Shown: positions 54,998-63,830, counted from the stretch's first letter. The stretch: 64,000 bases of DNA from Schlesneria paludicola DSM 18645 (GCF_000255655.1 NZ_JH636436.1:885919-949918); one strand, 5' to 3'. The notes: generated by a model from the sequence alone, not told the origin. Translations and numbers: made by a program.

Positions 54998-55215
54998 GAT
55001 CGCTCCTTCGGCGGTCTGGTCGTTGATTGTGGGAGTCGAATCGCAGTTTCGACGGTCGCGATGATTGCGCCACAGATTCGACAACATCTGCGTCGAATGG
55101 ACATCGATCCGTTCTCGTGGTGTCGCACGTCGCGACTGTCGGTCATCCCGTTGCACTGCTCGCCGTTGCGCACCGCCTGACATCGAAAGCCTCGATGCTT
55201 CGACATTCGTGGCAT
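54994..55215 (-). CDS. Small NrdR-type zinc-ribbon-like protein
   Basis: A 73-residue protein with GGAGGTGATC before ATG 55215. FRCQAVRNGEQC, TDSRDVRH and IRRRCCRICGAIIATVETA recall the N-terminal zinc ribbon of NrdR (pattern DSR...RRRxxCxxCG...E) without its ATP-cone. Four Cys could bind one zinc. It overlaps the downstream gene by 4 bp and starts 2 bp after the upstream gene, so it is in an operon. A DNA-binding regulator is plausible. Confidence 0.6.
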   Translation of the reverse strand: MPRMSKHRGFRCQAVRNGEQCNGMTDSRDVRHHENGSMSIRRRCCRICGAIIATVETAIRLPQSTTRPPKERS

Positions 55216-55217
55216 GA

Positions 55218-55427
55218 TCACCTCCAACTGCTGTGACGGGATCGTCGAGTTCGTCTTGGCCCCGCGCCAGCGATATCGATCACTGGTCGTGAGTTGCCTT
55301 CTGTAGTGACGACATTGCGCCAACCGCAGGCCCCGCATTTCCAATGATCTGGCCCTGCTGGGATTTGATGTGATGCGCCACAGCCGCTACAGGCCGTCGG
55401 CAATGTGAACAGATGCTGTTCGCTCAT
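55218..55427 (-). CDS. Small zinc-ribbon protein
   Basis: A 69-residue protein from ATG 55427 with GGAG 7 bp upstream. CSGCG at 13-17 and CGACG at 31-35 give a two-pair Cys zinc ribbon. The tail is Arg-rich. It is the first of three tightly spaced leftward genes that follow the DUF3987 gene. Unknown function. Confidence 0.6.
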   Translation of the reverse strand: MSEQHLFTLPTACSGCGASHQIPAGPDHWKCGACGWRNVVTTEGNSRPVIDIAGAGPRRTRRSRHSSWR

Positions 55428-55458
55428 GCGTATCTCCGCTCGCGAATTTGTGTATCTA

Positions 55459-55477
55459 GTGAATTGTGTGTACGGGT
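55459..55477 (+). repeat. Copy 1 of a GTGAATT-GTGTACG repeat
   Basis: GTGAATTGTGTGTACGGGT lies just beyond the stop of the DUF3987 gene. It matches, in opposite orientation, 56966-56984 (18 of 19 bases), and in the same orientation the start of 57029-57044 (15 of 16). Confidence 0.75.
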
Positions 55478-55478
55478 T

Positions 55479-57143
55479 CTAAGAGTCCATTCCGTGGACA
55501 ATGGGGTTCACAGAGAAGGACTCCGAAGGCTTTCTGCCTGGTCCTTGCGCGATCTGGTCCAGTTGTCTGAGGTATCCATTTTCGACGAGTCGTTTGAGGG
55601 CTGGGTCGAGCTCGTCGGGGTCGTTCACACGACGGCGAACAATCTGATGGAGGCCCCTCCTGGTGAACATATCCCAGTTGTTTTTCTTGATCACCTTCAG
55701 AATGTGCTCAGCCATTGCGAAGGATTCGTCGCGGCCCATGACGGTGAAGGCTCGGGCGGCGTGGGAGCGGAAGTATTGGCCAATGCTAATCGCGGACTGC
55801 ATTACTTCAGCATCGATTTCCAACGGAATCGAGGAGCGTTCAGAGTGCTTCACGACATGCAAAATTCCAGCGATTCGTGCGACTGCTCCAACGAGCTTTC
55901 CTCCCCAGTCCGTGACGGTTGCCATGTCTCCGAAATCACCGAGCGCGTGCTCGATTTCGATCATGTATTTCTTGAATTCAGAATAGGCGTCATGGGACAG
56001 TGTCAGGGTCGCTGGAATCCAGTCACCGCTGTCAGTTGTTTGGGGTTGAATCTCTAACAGCGATCGCATGACTCTGTCGTATTCAACTTCGACGCAAGGA
56101 TCGATCTCGTCGGGATCAATCTTTCGATTTCCAAGAGTCGACGCTGGAAGCTGATAAAGCAGTCGCCCCAGAAGCCCCCTGCCACGAAAGCCTTTTTGCC
56201 CCATTAATCCCCTCAGGACTTCTTCCTGAACACAGAAGCCGAGGGACAGCATTGGTTGCTTGATAAGTTCAGATGGTCGATTGCCTCGATCTACGCGGTA
56301 CTCATCTCCCGAATGAGACCTGAGGAAAATTCCGATGTTCGCAGACCCCTTGCTGTACCGGCCTGCCATGATGTCAAACAGATCCCCCTCGGCTGCGAGG
56401 ACACCCATTCGGCCACCGTTTTGAGCCATGCGGGTAGCCAGGCATTCAGGGGTGATGTCATCTGCCAGCACACGCGGCTCGGAGGGAATGACACAGGCCG
56501 CAATTTCTTCGTCGAGTGCCTGAAGCTCTCGCAGGAGCATGTCGCGATCCGATGGAGACTTGGCAATGTCATCCACGAGCCTCGCACGAAGCTTCGTCTT
56601 GATTTCATGATCTGATTTCGCCGCTCGGATCGGTTGAGCCAGCGCCTGCAAATTCCTTTCTTCATACCGCCTCAGGGGCGATGCGATTCGCGCAAGAACT
56701 GCAGACTTGCGATTCGCTGGTTCAAGAATGCTGATGATGTAAATCGATAGCTGTTCAATCCACCCTCGCCGGATCTCAACTCGATATTTGCCCTGCAACG
56801 CAATCGCACTCGCTGCCAGGAACATCCCGCCGCCAAGATCGTTCGGGGTTTGAGTGAACTCAGCAAGATCCCTGATAAACGGCGAAATGCTGCTCGGAAG
56901 CGACTCCACAGGAAACGGTGGAACCGTTCCGGAATCGAGAGGGGTTGGTTTACACCAATCTCCAGACCCGTACACAGAATTCACCGAATCCACAGAATTC
57001 GATGTCGCCGAGGTGTTTTGTGAATTGCGTGAATTGCGTGTACGCAAGCCGGGATTGCTCAGTTGAGAATGGCCCCCCAACTCGCCGATGCTTTTTGCGC
57101 CTCTATGTGACGCGCTGATTGAACTCTCTTCTACCGTTGACAT
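55479..57143 (-). CDS. DUF3987 domain protein (primase/helicase-like)
   Basis: A 554-residue protein of the DUF3987 family, commonly found on phages, satellites and plasmids and thought to act in replication. Start ATG 57143. Residues 25-70 are an Asn/Ser/Val-rich linker (NSRNSQNTSATSNSVDSVNS) encoded by hairpin-forming 9-bp repeats. The core begins near 85: LAEFTQTPNDLGGGMFLAAS, VEIRRGWIEQLSIYIISIL and ANRKSAVLARI (a degenerate P-loop-like segment). MGVLAAEGDLFDIMAGRYS and FRGRGLLGRLLYQ are further family motifs. The last 70 residues resemble a winged HTH (RRGLHQIVRRRV). Confidence 0.82.
   Translation of the reverse strand: MSTVEESSISASHRGAKSIGELGGHSQLSNPGLRTRNSRNSQNTSATSNSVDSVNSVYGSGDWCKPTPLDSGTVPPFPVESLPSSISPFIRDLAEFTQTPNDLGGGMFLAASAIALQGKYRVEIRRGWIEQLSIYIISILEPANRKSAVLARIASPLRRYEERNLQALAQPIRAAKSDHEIKTKLRARLVDDIAKSPSDRDMLLRELQALDEEIAACVIPSEPRVLADDITPECLATRMAQNGGRMGVLAAEGDLFDIMAGRYSKGSANIGIFLRSHSGDEYRVDRGNRPSELIKQPMLSLGFCVQEEVLRGLMGQKGFRGRGLLGRLLYQLPASTLGNRKIDPDEIDPCVEVEYDRVMRSLLEIQPQTTDSGDWIPATLTLSHDAYSEFKKYMIEIEHALGDFGDMATVTDWGGKLVGAVARIAGILHVVKHSERSSIPLEIDAEVMQSAISIGQYFRSHAARAFTVMGRDESFAMAEHILKVIKKNNWDMFTRRGLHQIVRRRVNDPDELDPALKRLVENGYLRQLDQIAQGPGRKPSESFSVNPIVHGMDS
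56966..57044. repeat. Inverted repeat and 9-bp repeats in the DUF3987 linker
   Basis: CGTACACAGAATTCAC (56969-56984) and GTGAATTGCGTGTACG (57029-57044) are 16-bp arms with two mismatches. Between and beside them GAATTC-type units recur at 9-bp spacing. A further copy lies at 55459-55477. Confidence 0.75.
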
Positions 57144-57224
57144 AATAAATCACGTCCCTTCCATGGACAGCGTTTGCATGCGAGCCCGGTTGATTGCACC
57201 CAACCGGGACCTCGCGAAACCAAA

Positions 57225-57518
57225 TCAAAAACCATTCACAAATGTCACGAAGTCATCGCCGCCGATGGTTGGAGTGCGGCACTCACGCGAGAGATCGCGA
57301 TACTCCATCTCGTCGCAGGCTGGGCATCGGGCGCGAAACTCTGAAACAAACAGCGCCGTGCAGAAGACCTGGTTGTGCGTCTGCTCGCCACATTTCCGGC
57401 ACAGATGCGGTATCGCTGTATTCTGCGGTATGTCCTGAGCCTCTAGCCCGATACGACGCCTGAGCCACAATCGAATGCAGGCAGCGCGAGCCTGATGATG
57501 CGCAGGTGAATACGACAT
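57225..57518 (-). CDS. Small Cys-rich protein, zinc-binding-like
   Basis: A 97-residue protein. Its ATG overlaps the upstream stop (TGATG at 57520-57516), and GGAGG lies 11 bp upstream. CRKCGEQTHNQVFC and CPAC give possible zinc ligands. The middle contains a short helix and the end a hydrophobic stretch (DDFVTFVNGF). Translational coupling to the HTH gene upstream supports expression. Function unknown. Confidence 0.6.
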   Translation of the reverse strand: MSYSPAHHQARAACIRLWLRRRIGLEAQDIPQNTAIPHLCRKCGEQTHNQVFCTALFVSEFRARCPACDEMEYRDLSRECRTPTIGGDDFVTFVNGF

Positions 57519-57805
57519 CAGATTCGTGCCTCCGATCGCTCGCGATTGAGATACGCAAGCAAGTCTTCACGCGTATAACGAATGCGCCGACCGACGATGG
57601 TCGAGGCTCCGATCCGACCACGACGGCGTTCATCACGCAGTTGATGTGATTCCAGGTCCATCAGTTTCGCTGCCGTCGGCTCATCGAATGCGATGCGATT
57701 GCCTAGTTCAGCTTGATCGGCGCTGAACTTCGCGAGCGCCTCGATCGCTGCGGTCTTCAGAAGTGCCTGCAGTTCGTCTGGAGAGAGGATCACTACCGCT
57801 GGCAT
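57518..57805 (-). CDS. HTH DNA-binding protein, excisionase/MerR-like
   Basis: A 95-residue protein with GGAGG 7 bp before ATG 57805. The C-terminal half (AAKLMDLESHQLRDERRRG then GRRIRYTREDLLAYL) has the DNA-binding-helix/wing pattern of Xis/MerR-type proteins. The first 45 residues form an amphipathic helix that may dimerise. It overlaps both neighbours (13 bp upstream, 1 bp downstream), so the three genes form a coupled cassette. Confidence 0.7.
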   Translation of the reverse strand: MPAVVILSPDELQALLKTAAIEALAKFSADQAELGNRIAFDEPTAAKLMDLESHQLRDERRRGRIGASTIVGRRIRYTREDLLAYLNRERSEARI

Positions 57806-58032
57806 GTGGCGGCCTCCGATTCGGGAGCGAGCCACCCAAGTCGCTGGAGCTCTGCCGCGATGATTGCGACGTCAGACTCGGCGACAGTGCGATAGATACC
57901 AACACGCTGGATGCTGATTGCATCGTTTGTGTCGAGAGAGTCGATGACTCGTCTCATTTTCCAGGCAGGAACAATTTCACCGCCATGCTGCCGATGAATT
58001 GACTCGGCGACTTCCGTGATTGTGAGTCTCAT
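57793..58032 (-). CDS. Small HTH-like protein
   Basis: A 79-residue protein with GGAGGACGAA before ATG 58032. LTITEVAESIHRQHGGEIVPAWKMRRVIDSL suggests a MerR-type helix-turn-helix with a basic recognition helix, and VGIYRTVAESDVAIIAAEL a wing and helix. It overlaps the following gene by 13 bp. Probably a regulator or Xis-like factor; family not assigned. Confidence 0.6.
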   Translation of the reverse strand: MRLTITEVAESIHRQHGGEIVPAWKMRRVIDSLDTNDAISIQRVGIYRTVAESDVAIIAAELQRLGWLAPESEAATCQR

Positions 58033-58100
58033 TTCGTCCTCCAGTTTGTGTGCGTGAGACACGTGACTGGAAGAACAATAGACGTGAGTTTTGCCTGTTT

Positions 58101-59336
58101 CTACAGGCTTTTTCGTTGTTTAGATACAGATTGGGGGGAGTCGGGGGTAATGTGGTGTAAACCTGGAGTCACAGCCATTGTCGGCGATGGGATTCCTATC
58201 TTTGCGAACGCCGCCTGTTGGATTTTGATCGTTCGTTGTCCTTTCCCTGGTTCGTCATCACGTGCAAGTCGGTCGCGAATGAGTGTCTGCATATAGTTTG
58301 TCCATCCGCTGTCACTGTTGTAGGTCTTGCCGTGATTCTTAAAGTGTTGTCGAAGGACTTTTTTCTCGATCCAACAGGTGTAGCCTTCGTCACTGACGAT
58401 GGGGATGTTGTTCGTCCCCTCCGTGCGATTAATCGCCGTCAATATCGATCCAGTGTCATCGCCCAACGTCTTAATGCGCCCGTCACCAGACTCGATATAA
58501 GTCGCATTTACGGCTGGATGTGATGCGATGATGTGGTCGTTGCTGACACCGCCGTCTACGCAATCTTGCAAACGGTAGCGTTCTTCAAGCAGTTGGGGAT
58601 ACGCGTACGTCCAAGGCGCAGCCGTTGCGCACAATTCTTGTAATTCGTCGATCATTTGGGAAAACACGGGCTCAGGAAAATTTGTCGTGAGCAACTGAAC
58701 TTTCTCGTCTATCAGAGCATGAAGGCCGATCAACGAAACTGCGAATTCTTGCATGTCGAAGGAATAATCGTCGTCAGTCAATCGTTTCAGGTCAGAATAG
58801 CTAGGCACACGCCCGTGCCTAGCATCCCGCAGGTCTGCTGCAGTCAAAAGCTTGTGCCATTCTGGGCCATCGTTTAACAGGAGCCTTACGCCGTCTACGG
58901 AAAATTCTAGAGCGACTTGATTCACAATCTGGCTGAGCTTTATTCCGAAGTCCGTGAGTATTTCCCATCCATCTGACGTGTCCGCATTCATTTGACGGCA
59001 AGCCCGGAAGAGCGAGCAAACGTCCCGAAGGTTTCTGACTGCAATAAGTCGAGACTGCCGATGGGAATCATTGAACAGGCGCAGTTGGCATGACACCAAA
59101 GCGGTGTAACTCTTCTTGAGATCGTCGGCGTGCAATTTAGGAACGGATTGCAGCAACTCGAGGATTTCAAGAACCGCTTCACTGCATTGCGTTTCACGGG
59201 CAGATGCGAGAGACGTAATGGATTGGCCACTATGCCATCGAGCAGGAGCCTGCTTAATAGCTGAAGCGACCGCCTCGACTGAACTGTCGCCGCCGAATGA
59301 AGAGTCTGTTGAACTTCCCTTGCGCTTCGCCATCAT
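58101..59336 (-). CDS. Large helical protein, unknown function
   Basis: A 411-residue protein. Tandem ATGs at 59336 and 59333 follow AAGGATGAGGG. The N-terminal 30 residues are Ser/Lys-rich. About 60-250 is mostly helical (VLEILELLQSVPKLHADDLK, IQ-type helices); 250-400 mixes strands (LLEERYRLQDCVDG, IPIVSDEGYTCWIEKK). No catalytic motif or family is recognised. It is divergent from the cargo operon at 60.3 kb. A dyad in its coding DNA at 58800-58823 (CTAGGCAC/GTGCCTAG) is noted. Composition is consistent with a real protein. Confidence 0.6.
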   Translation of the reverse strand: MMAKRKGSSTDSSFGGDSSVEAVASAIKQAPARWHSGQSITSLASARETQCSEAVLEILELLQSVPKLHADDLKKSYTALVSCQLRLFNDSHRQSRLIAVRNLRDVCSLFRACRQMNADTSDGWEILTDFGIKLSQIVNQVALEFSVDGVRLLLNDGPEWHKLLTAADLRDARHGRVPSYSDLKRLTDDDYSFDMQEFAVSLIGLHALIDEKVQLLTTNFPEPVFSQMIDELQELCATAAPWTYAYPQLLEERYRLQDCVDGGVSNDHIIASHPAVNATYIESGDGRIKTLGDDTGSILTAINRTEGTNNIPIVSDEGYTCWIEKKVLRQHFKNHGKTYNSDSGWTNYMQTLIRDRLARDDEPGKGQRTIKIQQAAFAKIGIPSPTMAVTPGLHHITPDSPQSVSKQRKSL

Positions 59337-60307
59337 GCCCTCATCCTTGAATGCTGGCCGCACCTGCAGGGTCGAGGGGATGAGATCCTCGCTACCCTGC
59401 GGGTGCCGATTTCACCGCGCGCCGCTTCGAATCAGCTCGCGGACCAGTGAGGCGATAATACGCATGCGAAAGAGCTTGTCTAGCGCCGATTTCGCAATGC
59501 TGGCCGATCGCAACCACGAGTGCCATTCAAGGAGAATCATCGCCGCAAGCGCGCCGGTGAATCAGCAGACGATATGGGGAAAGGAGATGTGGCGATGACG
59601 CGAGCGAATGCGTAACGGGAGCAATGTGATTTCGAGAATTACGAGATTTTCGACATCCGTGATCCTGTGCCGAGTGGGCCGACGACTGACTCCATGGATC
59701 TGCGTCCTATCGCACCTCGTCACGACGCGGCATCGACGGAGCTTTGTGGGACTCGCTCCAAGCGTCGAGGCAGTGACGACCGTTCTGTCGTGTCCATGCG
59801 TTCGCCGGGCAACGACTCAAGTCCCTCGTCAGAAATCGTTCACCACGGGTCTTCCAAACGTTTGGAAACTACGGCCAGATTGGCGTCGCGGGGCCAGCCA
59901 GTTCTGCTATTGTCCAACCTAGCTTGCGATTTATGGATTCGATTCCGATTTGAGCGGGTTCAGATGACAACTCCCCAAAGTATCCGAGTTTTGCACATCG
60001 TTTGCGGAGTCGAGTCTTGCTGATCTCGTCGCGTTAAACATGACGCTGAAGCGACGTTCGGTGTCGATGAATTTCGCGAAACGTCACTTGGTCACTTTGC
60101 CTTTTCCGCAAATTATCCGGAGCTGGAACCCATAATCGACCGCTTGTGCGTCGGCAAGATTGGCTGATTCTGCATGATTTCGCGTCGCAATCGGTTTGGT
60201 TCGATCCGTTAGAGGCGGTGATCTCTCTAATGTGCCTTGTCCTGAGTTGCGATCAACTCTACGATTTTCGTTACGGTTCTCGTTTTATTTCGGCTGAGAC
60301 TCAAAAA
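59337..60307. other. Long intergenic region of the element
   Basis: About 970 bp with no gene I can support. Frames on both strands are short or arginine-rich. AAGGAGATGTGGCG is followed at 59595 by an ATG that opens only six codons. It separates the leftward unknown gene from the rightward cargo operon and should hold the promoters of both. Confidence 0.45.
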
Positions 60308-61009
60308 ATGTCGGTCAAATTCCGCATTCCGCGTGACCATTACTCTGATTTCGAACGTATCAGCGAACTCGGGCCTGACATTTTAAAAGCAGTGGTGGAA
60401 CTCTGGGCTTCACTCCCAAAGCTGCCGTTGACGTCCGTAGCTTTGCGTAGAACTTTGAAAAATATCGTTCCCGGTACTACGACCGCACAAGCTCTGGTTC
60501 GTCAACTCGTGGCGCTGAGCCATCTGATTCGGCAGAGGGATCTTTCAGTTGAGGATGTGATCGACAGCCTCAACGAAGGTATTTCGAACAACAAGGACTG
60601 GAGCGTCGAGCAGCGTGCTTCTTGGGCTTTGTGCGAGCCAGCAATTCGACAACTGCTCGTAACAGATGTGGTTAGGGTCGTCTCAAAAGCCAGCGACTTG
60701 GCCTATGACCATGCAAACCTGTTTCAGGGAGCGAGAATCGTTGCTGACGTAAGGCCGGTGTTCAACGATTTCGAAGACAGCAATATCGCGATTAATGGAG
60801 CGATCGTGTCGTTCACCATGCGACTTCATTACGATAATCGGTCAGGTGATAATGGCTTGAGTTTGGCCCTCGATGAGGGAGATATCTTACTGCTGAAGGA
60901 ACAATGCGAAAGAGCAATCGAGAAGGCGAAGTTTGTGCGGGATTTCATGGAAAAGCAAGGAAAGATTCCAACGGTCATTTCTGGAGAGCAAAACGATGAC
61001 GACGAATAA
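60308..61009 (+). CDS. Cargo operon gene 1, unknown function
   Basis: A 233-residue protein. I take ATG 60308; the frame is open upstream to 60146 but that part is not protein-like. The first half is helical (LGPDILKAVVELWASLPKLP, TTTAQALVRQLVALSHLI). The second half is beta-rich (IVADVRPVFNDFED, IAINGAIVSFTMRLHYDN) then a helix (LLKEQCERAIEKAKFVRDF). The strand-then-helix ending recalls COMM-domain proteins, but this is only an impression. It overlaps the next gene by 14 bp, so the three genes are co-translated. Confidence 0.6.
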   Translation: MSVKFRIPRDHYSDFERISELGPDILKAVVELWASLPKLPLTSVALRRTLKNIVPGTTTAQALVRQLVALSHLIRQRDLSVEDVIDSLNEGISNNKDWSVEQRASWALCEPAIRQLLVTDVVRVVSKASDLAYDHANLFQGARIVADVRPVFNDFEDSNIAINGAIVSFTMRLHYDNRSGDNGLSLALDEGDILLLKEQCERAIEKAKFVRDFMEKQGKIPTVISGEQNDDDE

Positions 61010-61553
61010 ACCGTCTACGTCCCTCTTCGCGGGCTGCGAAGAACCTTTTCCATTCTGGGATCTGGAGAACAACGAGTATCGTCAATTCGATGAATCAAAA
61101 GACGCAGTAAGAAAGGGACGGGAATATTTGAGCGCGGCCGTTTCTCGGCCAAATCAATCTCGTCAAATCTCCGCCATTAAAGAAGGCTACCTCAAGGGCC
61201 TTGAATCGGGCATTGCAACATCATCGAATCTGGAGCATGTAGAGAGCGAGAGAGTATGTGCCGAGCGGCCTGTTGAGAAATTTAATCGACTCGCAACGGA
61301 ATGGCAGGACAATACATGGATGTACTCGTCTCTAACTGAAAAGTGTTTTGACTCAACCTATCTCCAAATAATTGGAATGGGCCGAACCGCCATACCATTC
61401 ATTTTGGCTGATCTGCAAATTGCACCGAATCATTGGTTCGTGGCACTCTCAGCGATAACCGGCGAAGATCCGATACAAGTGGAACATCAAGGAGATCTGT
61501 CTTCTATGACAGAAGATTGGTTAGCCTGGGGACGTTTGCATGGATATCTCTAG
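60996..61553 (+). CDS. Cargo operon gene 2, unknown function (IIGMG..WLAWGR..GYL type)
   Basis: A 185-residue protein with its start inside gene 1 (14-bp overlap). The C-terminal 70 residues have a distinctive pattern: YLQIIGMGRTAIPFILADL, then HWFVALSAITGEDP and DWLAWGRLHGYL. From memory this pattern recurs in other bacteria next to genes like the one downstream. The N-terminal 80 residues are charged and variable (KAVRKGREYLSAAV-like helices). Function unknown; it is probably a conserved pair partner. Confidence 0.6.
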   Translation: MTTNKPSTSLFAGCEEPFPFWDLENNEYRQFDESKDAVRKGREYLSAAVSRPNQSRQISAIKEGYLKGLESGIATSSNLEHVESERVCAERPVEKFNRLATEWQDNTWMYSSLTEKCFDSTYLQIIGMGRTAIPFILADLQIAPNHWFVALSAITGEDPIQVEHQGDLSSMTEDWLAWGRLHGYL

Positions 61554-61555
61554 TT

Positions 61556-62017
61556 GTGTCTTCGGAGTCAACGAAATTGCGGAGCCTCGAAGCGATATTT
61601 CCAAATCTTGCCACGACGCAATATTCCAGAACGAGCAATCCAACACGTCTATATAACTGCATCGCATGGGCTGCTGGAGTAAATGACAAGTGGTGGTGGC
61701 CTGGGCCCAAAAACTTCGGATTTTGGCCCAAGGGAGTCCGTCGGGAGGAGACAATCGACGCATTTATTGAGGCGTTCGCAACACTCGGATATGAGATTTG
61801 TCCAACTCGCGATCGATTCGAGCCAGAATTGGAAAAAGTAGCGATTTACACACGAGCTGGAATTCCGACGCATGCCGCCCGCCAACTGCAAGATGGGATG
61901 TGGACCAGCAAGTGTGGCGATGGGATTGATATAAGTCATACACTGGAAGGCTTGGCAAGTCCTTATTACGGAAGAGCAACGGTGTATTTGTCTCGGCGTA
62001 GGGTCGAATCGTGTTGA
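61556..62017 (+). CDS. Cargo operon gene 3, DUF7689-like
   Basis: A 153-residue protein starting at GTG 61556, two bases after the previous stop; this start is tentative. LYNCIAWAAGVNDKWWWPGP, then REETIDAFIEAFATLGYEIC and THAARQLQDGMWTSKCGDGIDISH form a compact single domain. Asn-Cys and His residues (YNCIAW, THAARQ, DISHTLE) are reminiscent of a Cys/His catalytic set, so a papain-like or transglutaminase-like fold is possible. The family label is from memory and unverified. Confidence 0.6.
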   Translation: MSSESTKLRSLEAIFPNLATTQYSRTSNPTRLYNCIAWAAGVNDKWWWPGPKNFGFWPKGVRREETIDAFIEAFATLGYEICPTRDRFEPELEKVAIYTRAGIPTHAARQLQDGMWTSKCGDGIDISHTLEGLASPYYGRATVYLSRRRVESC

Positions 62018-62299
62018 TATGATTTGCCCCCCCGAATTCTGCATGGCTGGTTTGACGACGGATTCAGTTTCTGCGAGCTACGAATTAGACTCGCCCCTGC
62101 AAGCATCGCGTCTTGAACCTCCTTCGAATGGATTGCTGTAGTAGAGTTTTCTGAATTCAGGAAACCCTCTTTCTGGTCACATTCACACGGTCAAAAGTGA
62201 CCTCGTACAGGGCCATGACATAAAAACGAATCCGTAGAGTTTCGGTACAATAATGCCACTGGTGTTATGGATCGCAGGACTCTACGAAAGGATTCGGAA

Positions 62300-63760
62300 A
62301 TGGCTATTGGATTGGGCAACGGACTGCCACGACAGCGACCTCAGACATTGGGGCAATCGGGCCCCGCAGATGCATCGAGCCCGGCTAATGCTAATGGCCC
62401 TAAAATGCGATTGCCGCAGCGACGTCCGCAGACTCGCCCAACGGGTTCGTCAAACTTGCCAGATGGCGCTCAGGTGTTGCCGATTTATGGGTCGCGGCCA
62501 ACAGGCCCAATGGGTGGCGCAACGCCAATCCCAAACCATATTCCTGGCCAAGAACAGCGTCAGTTGATGGGGGCACAATCAGGCCCACCGAGGACTCTGT
62601 TACCTGACTCGGAATTGCCGCCTCCGGGCCCCGTGCATCCGTTGCGAACGCCAGCACATGCTGCCTATGACGCTGCTCGCGATCAGCGGATGCAACAGGG
62701 GGATTCGTACTCAAGCGGTCTACAGAACGCGCAGGCGGCTCCATACCAGCGAAACCTGAAGACGTACAACTCGATGGGGCAGCCCGCTCCTCACATGACG
62801 GACGTTCGCTCTCGCGCCGATGCTGCCATCGCAGGTGGATCGGTCGGTCCACGACCAGCACCGCTTACTCCCTCGCAGGCAACAATGGTTGCAGCTCGAG
62901 GACAGAACCTTGAACTTCCATCTCTCTACAAGCCAGATAACGCTGCGCCTGCACCGAAGCCCTACGCTTTGGATGGAACTTCCGGCGGGAGCGGACCGAA
63001 CGGCGAACGGCTTACGATGGGTGGCTCGGCTCAGTGGAAGCAACAGTTACTTGATGGATCTGCGACGGTAACGGCCGGTGTTCGGGGGGCCACGCCTAAG
63101 TTCACAGAAGGCAATACGTTCATTTCCGACAACGGCACGAAAGATGGAATTCCTGTGAACGTGCGATTCGACCCGAGTCAGGGAAACCTGCAACTCGTTG
63201 GGCAACGCACAGATGGCTTGGTGTCGGCGGGAAACGGCATGGTTCGTGACCCAAAGACTGGGGCGATCATTCGCGATCCAGGTCTCGAAAAGGCAGATAC
63301 GAAAGCAGCGATGCGCAAGCAGACTCTGGAAGATCAACGAGTCCTGAAGGCTGGTGCGAACAATCCCGTGTTTCGTGGAAGCCCGCGATACATTGCGGCT
63401 CAAGGTCGGGCGAAGGCAATGGCAGAGTTGATTGCAGGTCCTGCTCGTCAGCAGAAGATGAAAGAAGAAATCGCCATGCAGGCGCATAGGCACGCGATGG
63501 AACAGCGTGAAGCCATCAATCAGGCGAAGATCGCGGAGAGGAATCGACAGATGGCACCTGGGCTGTTCAGTGGTGGCGAAACTGCGATCCGTCGGATTGA
63601 AAATGAATTGGGTGGTCCTTCGGGTGTTGACGCAACACAGTATGACCCGACTGCACCGCTGCAGCTCCCGGCTAAGCGACCAGCGAATCAGCCTCGACCA
63701 TATCGGTCGTTCTGGGATTCGTTTGGTCGTGGACTCGCAAATGGGCTCAGCGGTGGCTGA
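62300..63760 (+). CDS. Large Pro/Gly/Gln-rich protein, phage-like
   Basis: A 486-residue protein. ATG 62300 follows AAAGGATTCGGAA. The first 250 residues are low-complexity (Pro/Gly/Gln/Arg), likely disordered. A short folded part around 270-340 (VNVRFDPSQGNLQLVGQRTDG) precedes a long helix (MKEEIAMQAHRHAMEQREAINQ). It ends YRSFWDSFGRGLANGLSGG. Composition and position next to another edge gene suggest a virion-assembly or element structural protein. No family assigned. Confidence 0.6.
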   Translation: MAIGLGNGLPRQRPQTLGQSGPADASSPANANGPKMRLPQRRPQTRPTGSSNLPDGAQVLPIYGSRPTGPMGGATPIPNHIPGQEQRQLMGAQSGPPRTLLPDSELPPPGPVHPLRTPAHAAYDAARDQRMQQGDSYSSGLQNAQAAPYQRNLKTYNSMGQPAPHMTDVRSRADAAIAGGSVGPRPAPLTPSQATMVAARGQNLELPSLYKPDNAAPAPKPYALDGTSGGSGPNGERLTMGGSAQWKQQLLDGSATVTAGVRGATPKFTEGNTFISDNGTKDGIPVNVRFDPSQGNLQLVGQRTDGLVSAGNGMVRDPKTGAIIRDPGLEKADTKAAMRKQTLEDQRVLKAGANNPVFRGSPRYIAAQGRAKAMAELIAGPARQQKMKEEIAMQAHRHAMEQREAINQAKIAERNRQMAPGLFSGGETAIRRIENELGGPSGVDATQYDPTAPLQLPAKRPANQPRPYRSFWDSFGRGLANGLSGG

Positions 63761-63830
63761 AGTCCGCATCACGAAGTTCACCACTATGTGAACCCCTGCT
63801 GTTCGGTGATCGTGACGACGGTCAAGTCTT

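Noticed and set aside
59608..60023. Rightward frames in the long intergenic region of the element
   Set aside because: Overlapping frames with Arg/Ser/Thr-rich composition and no domains; no convincing ribosome site.
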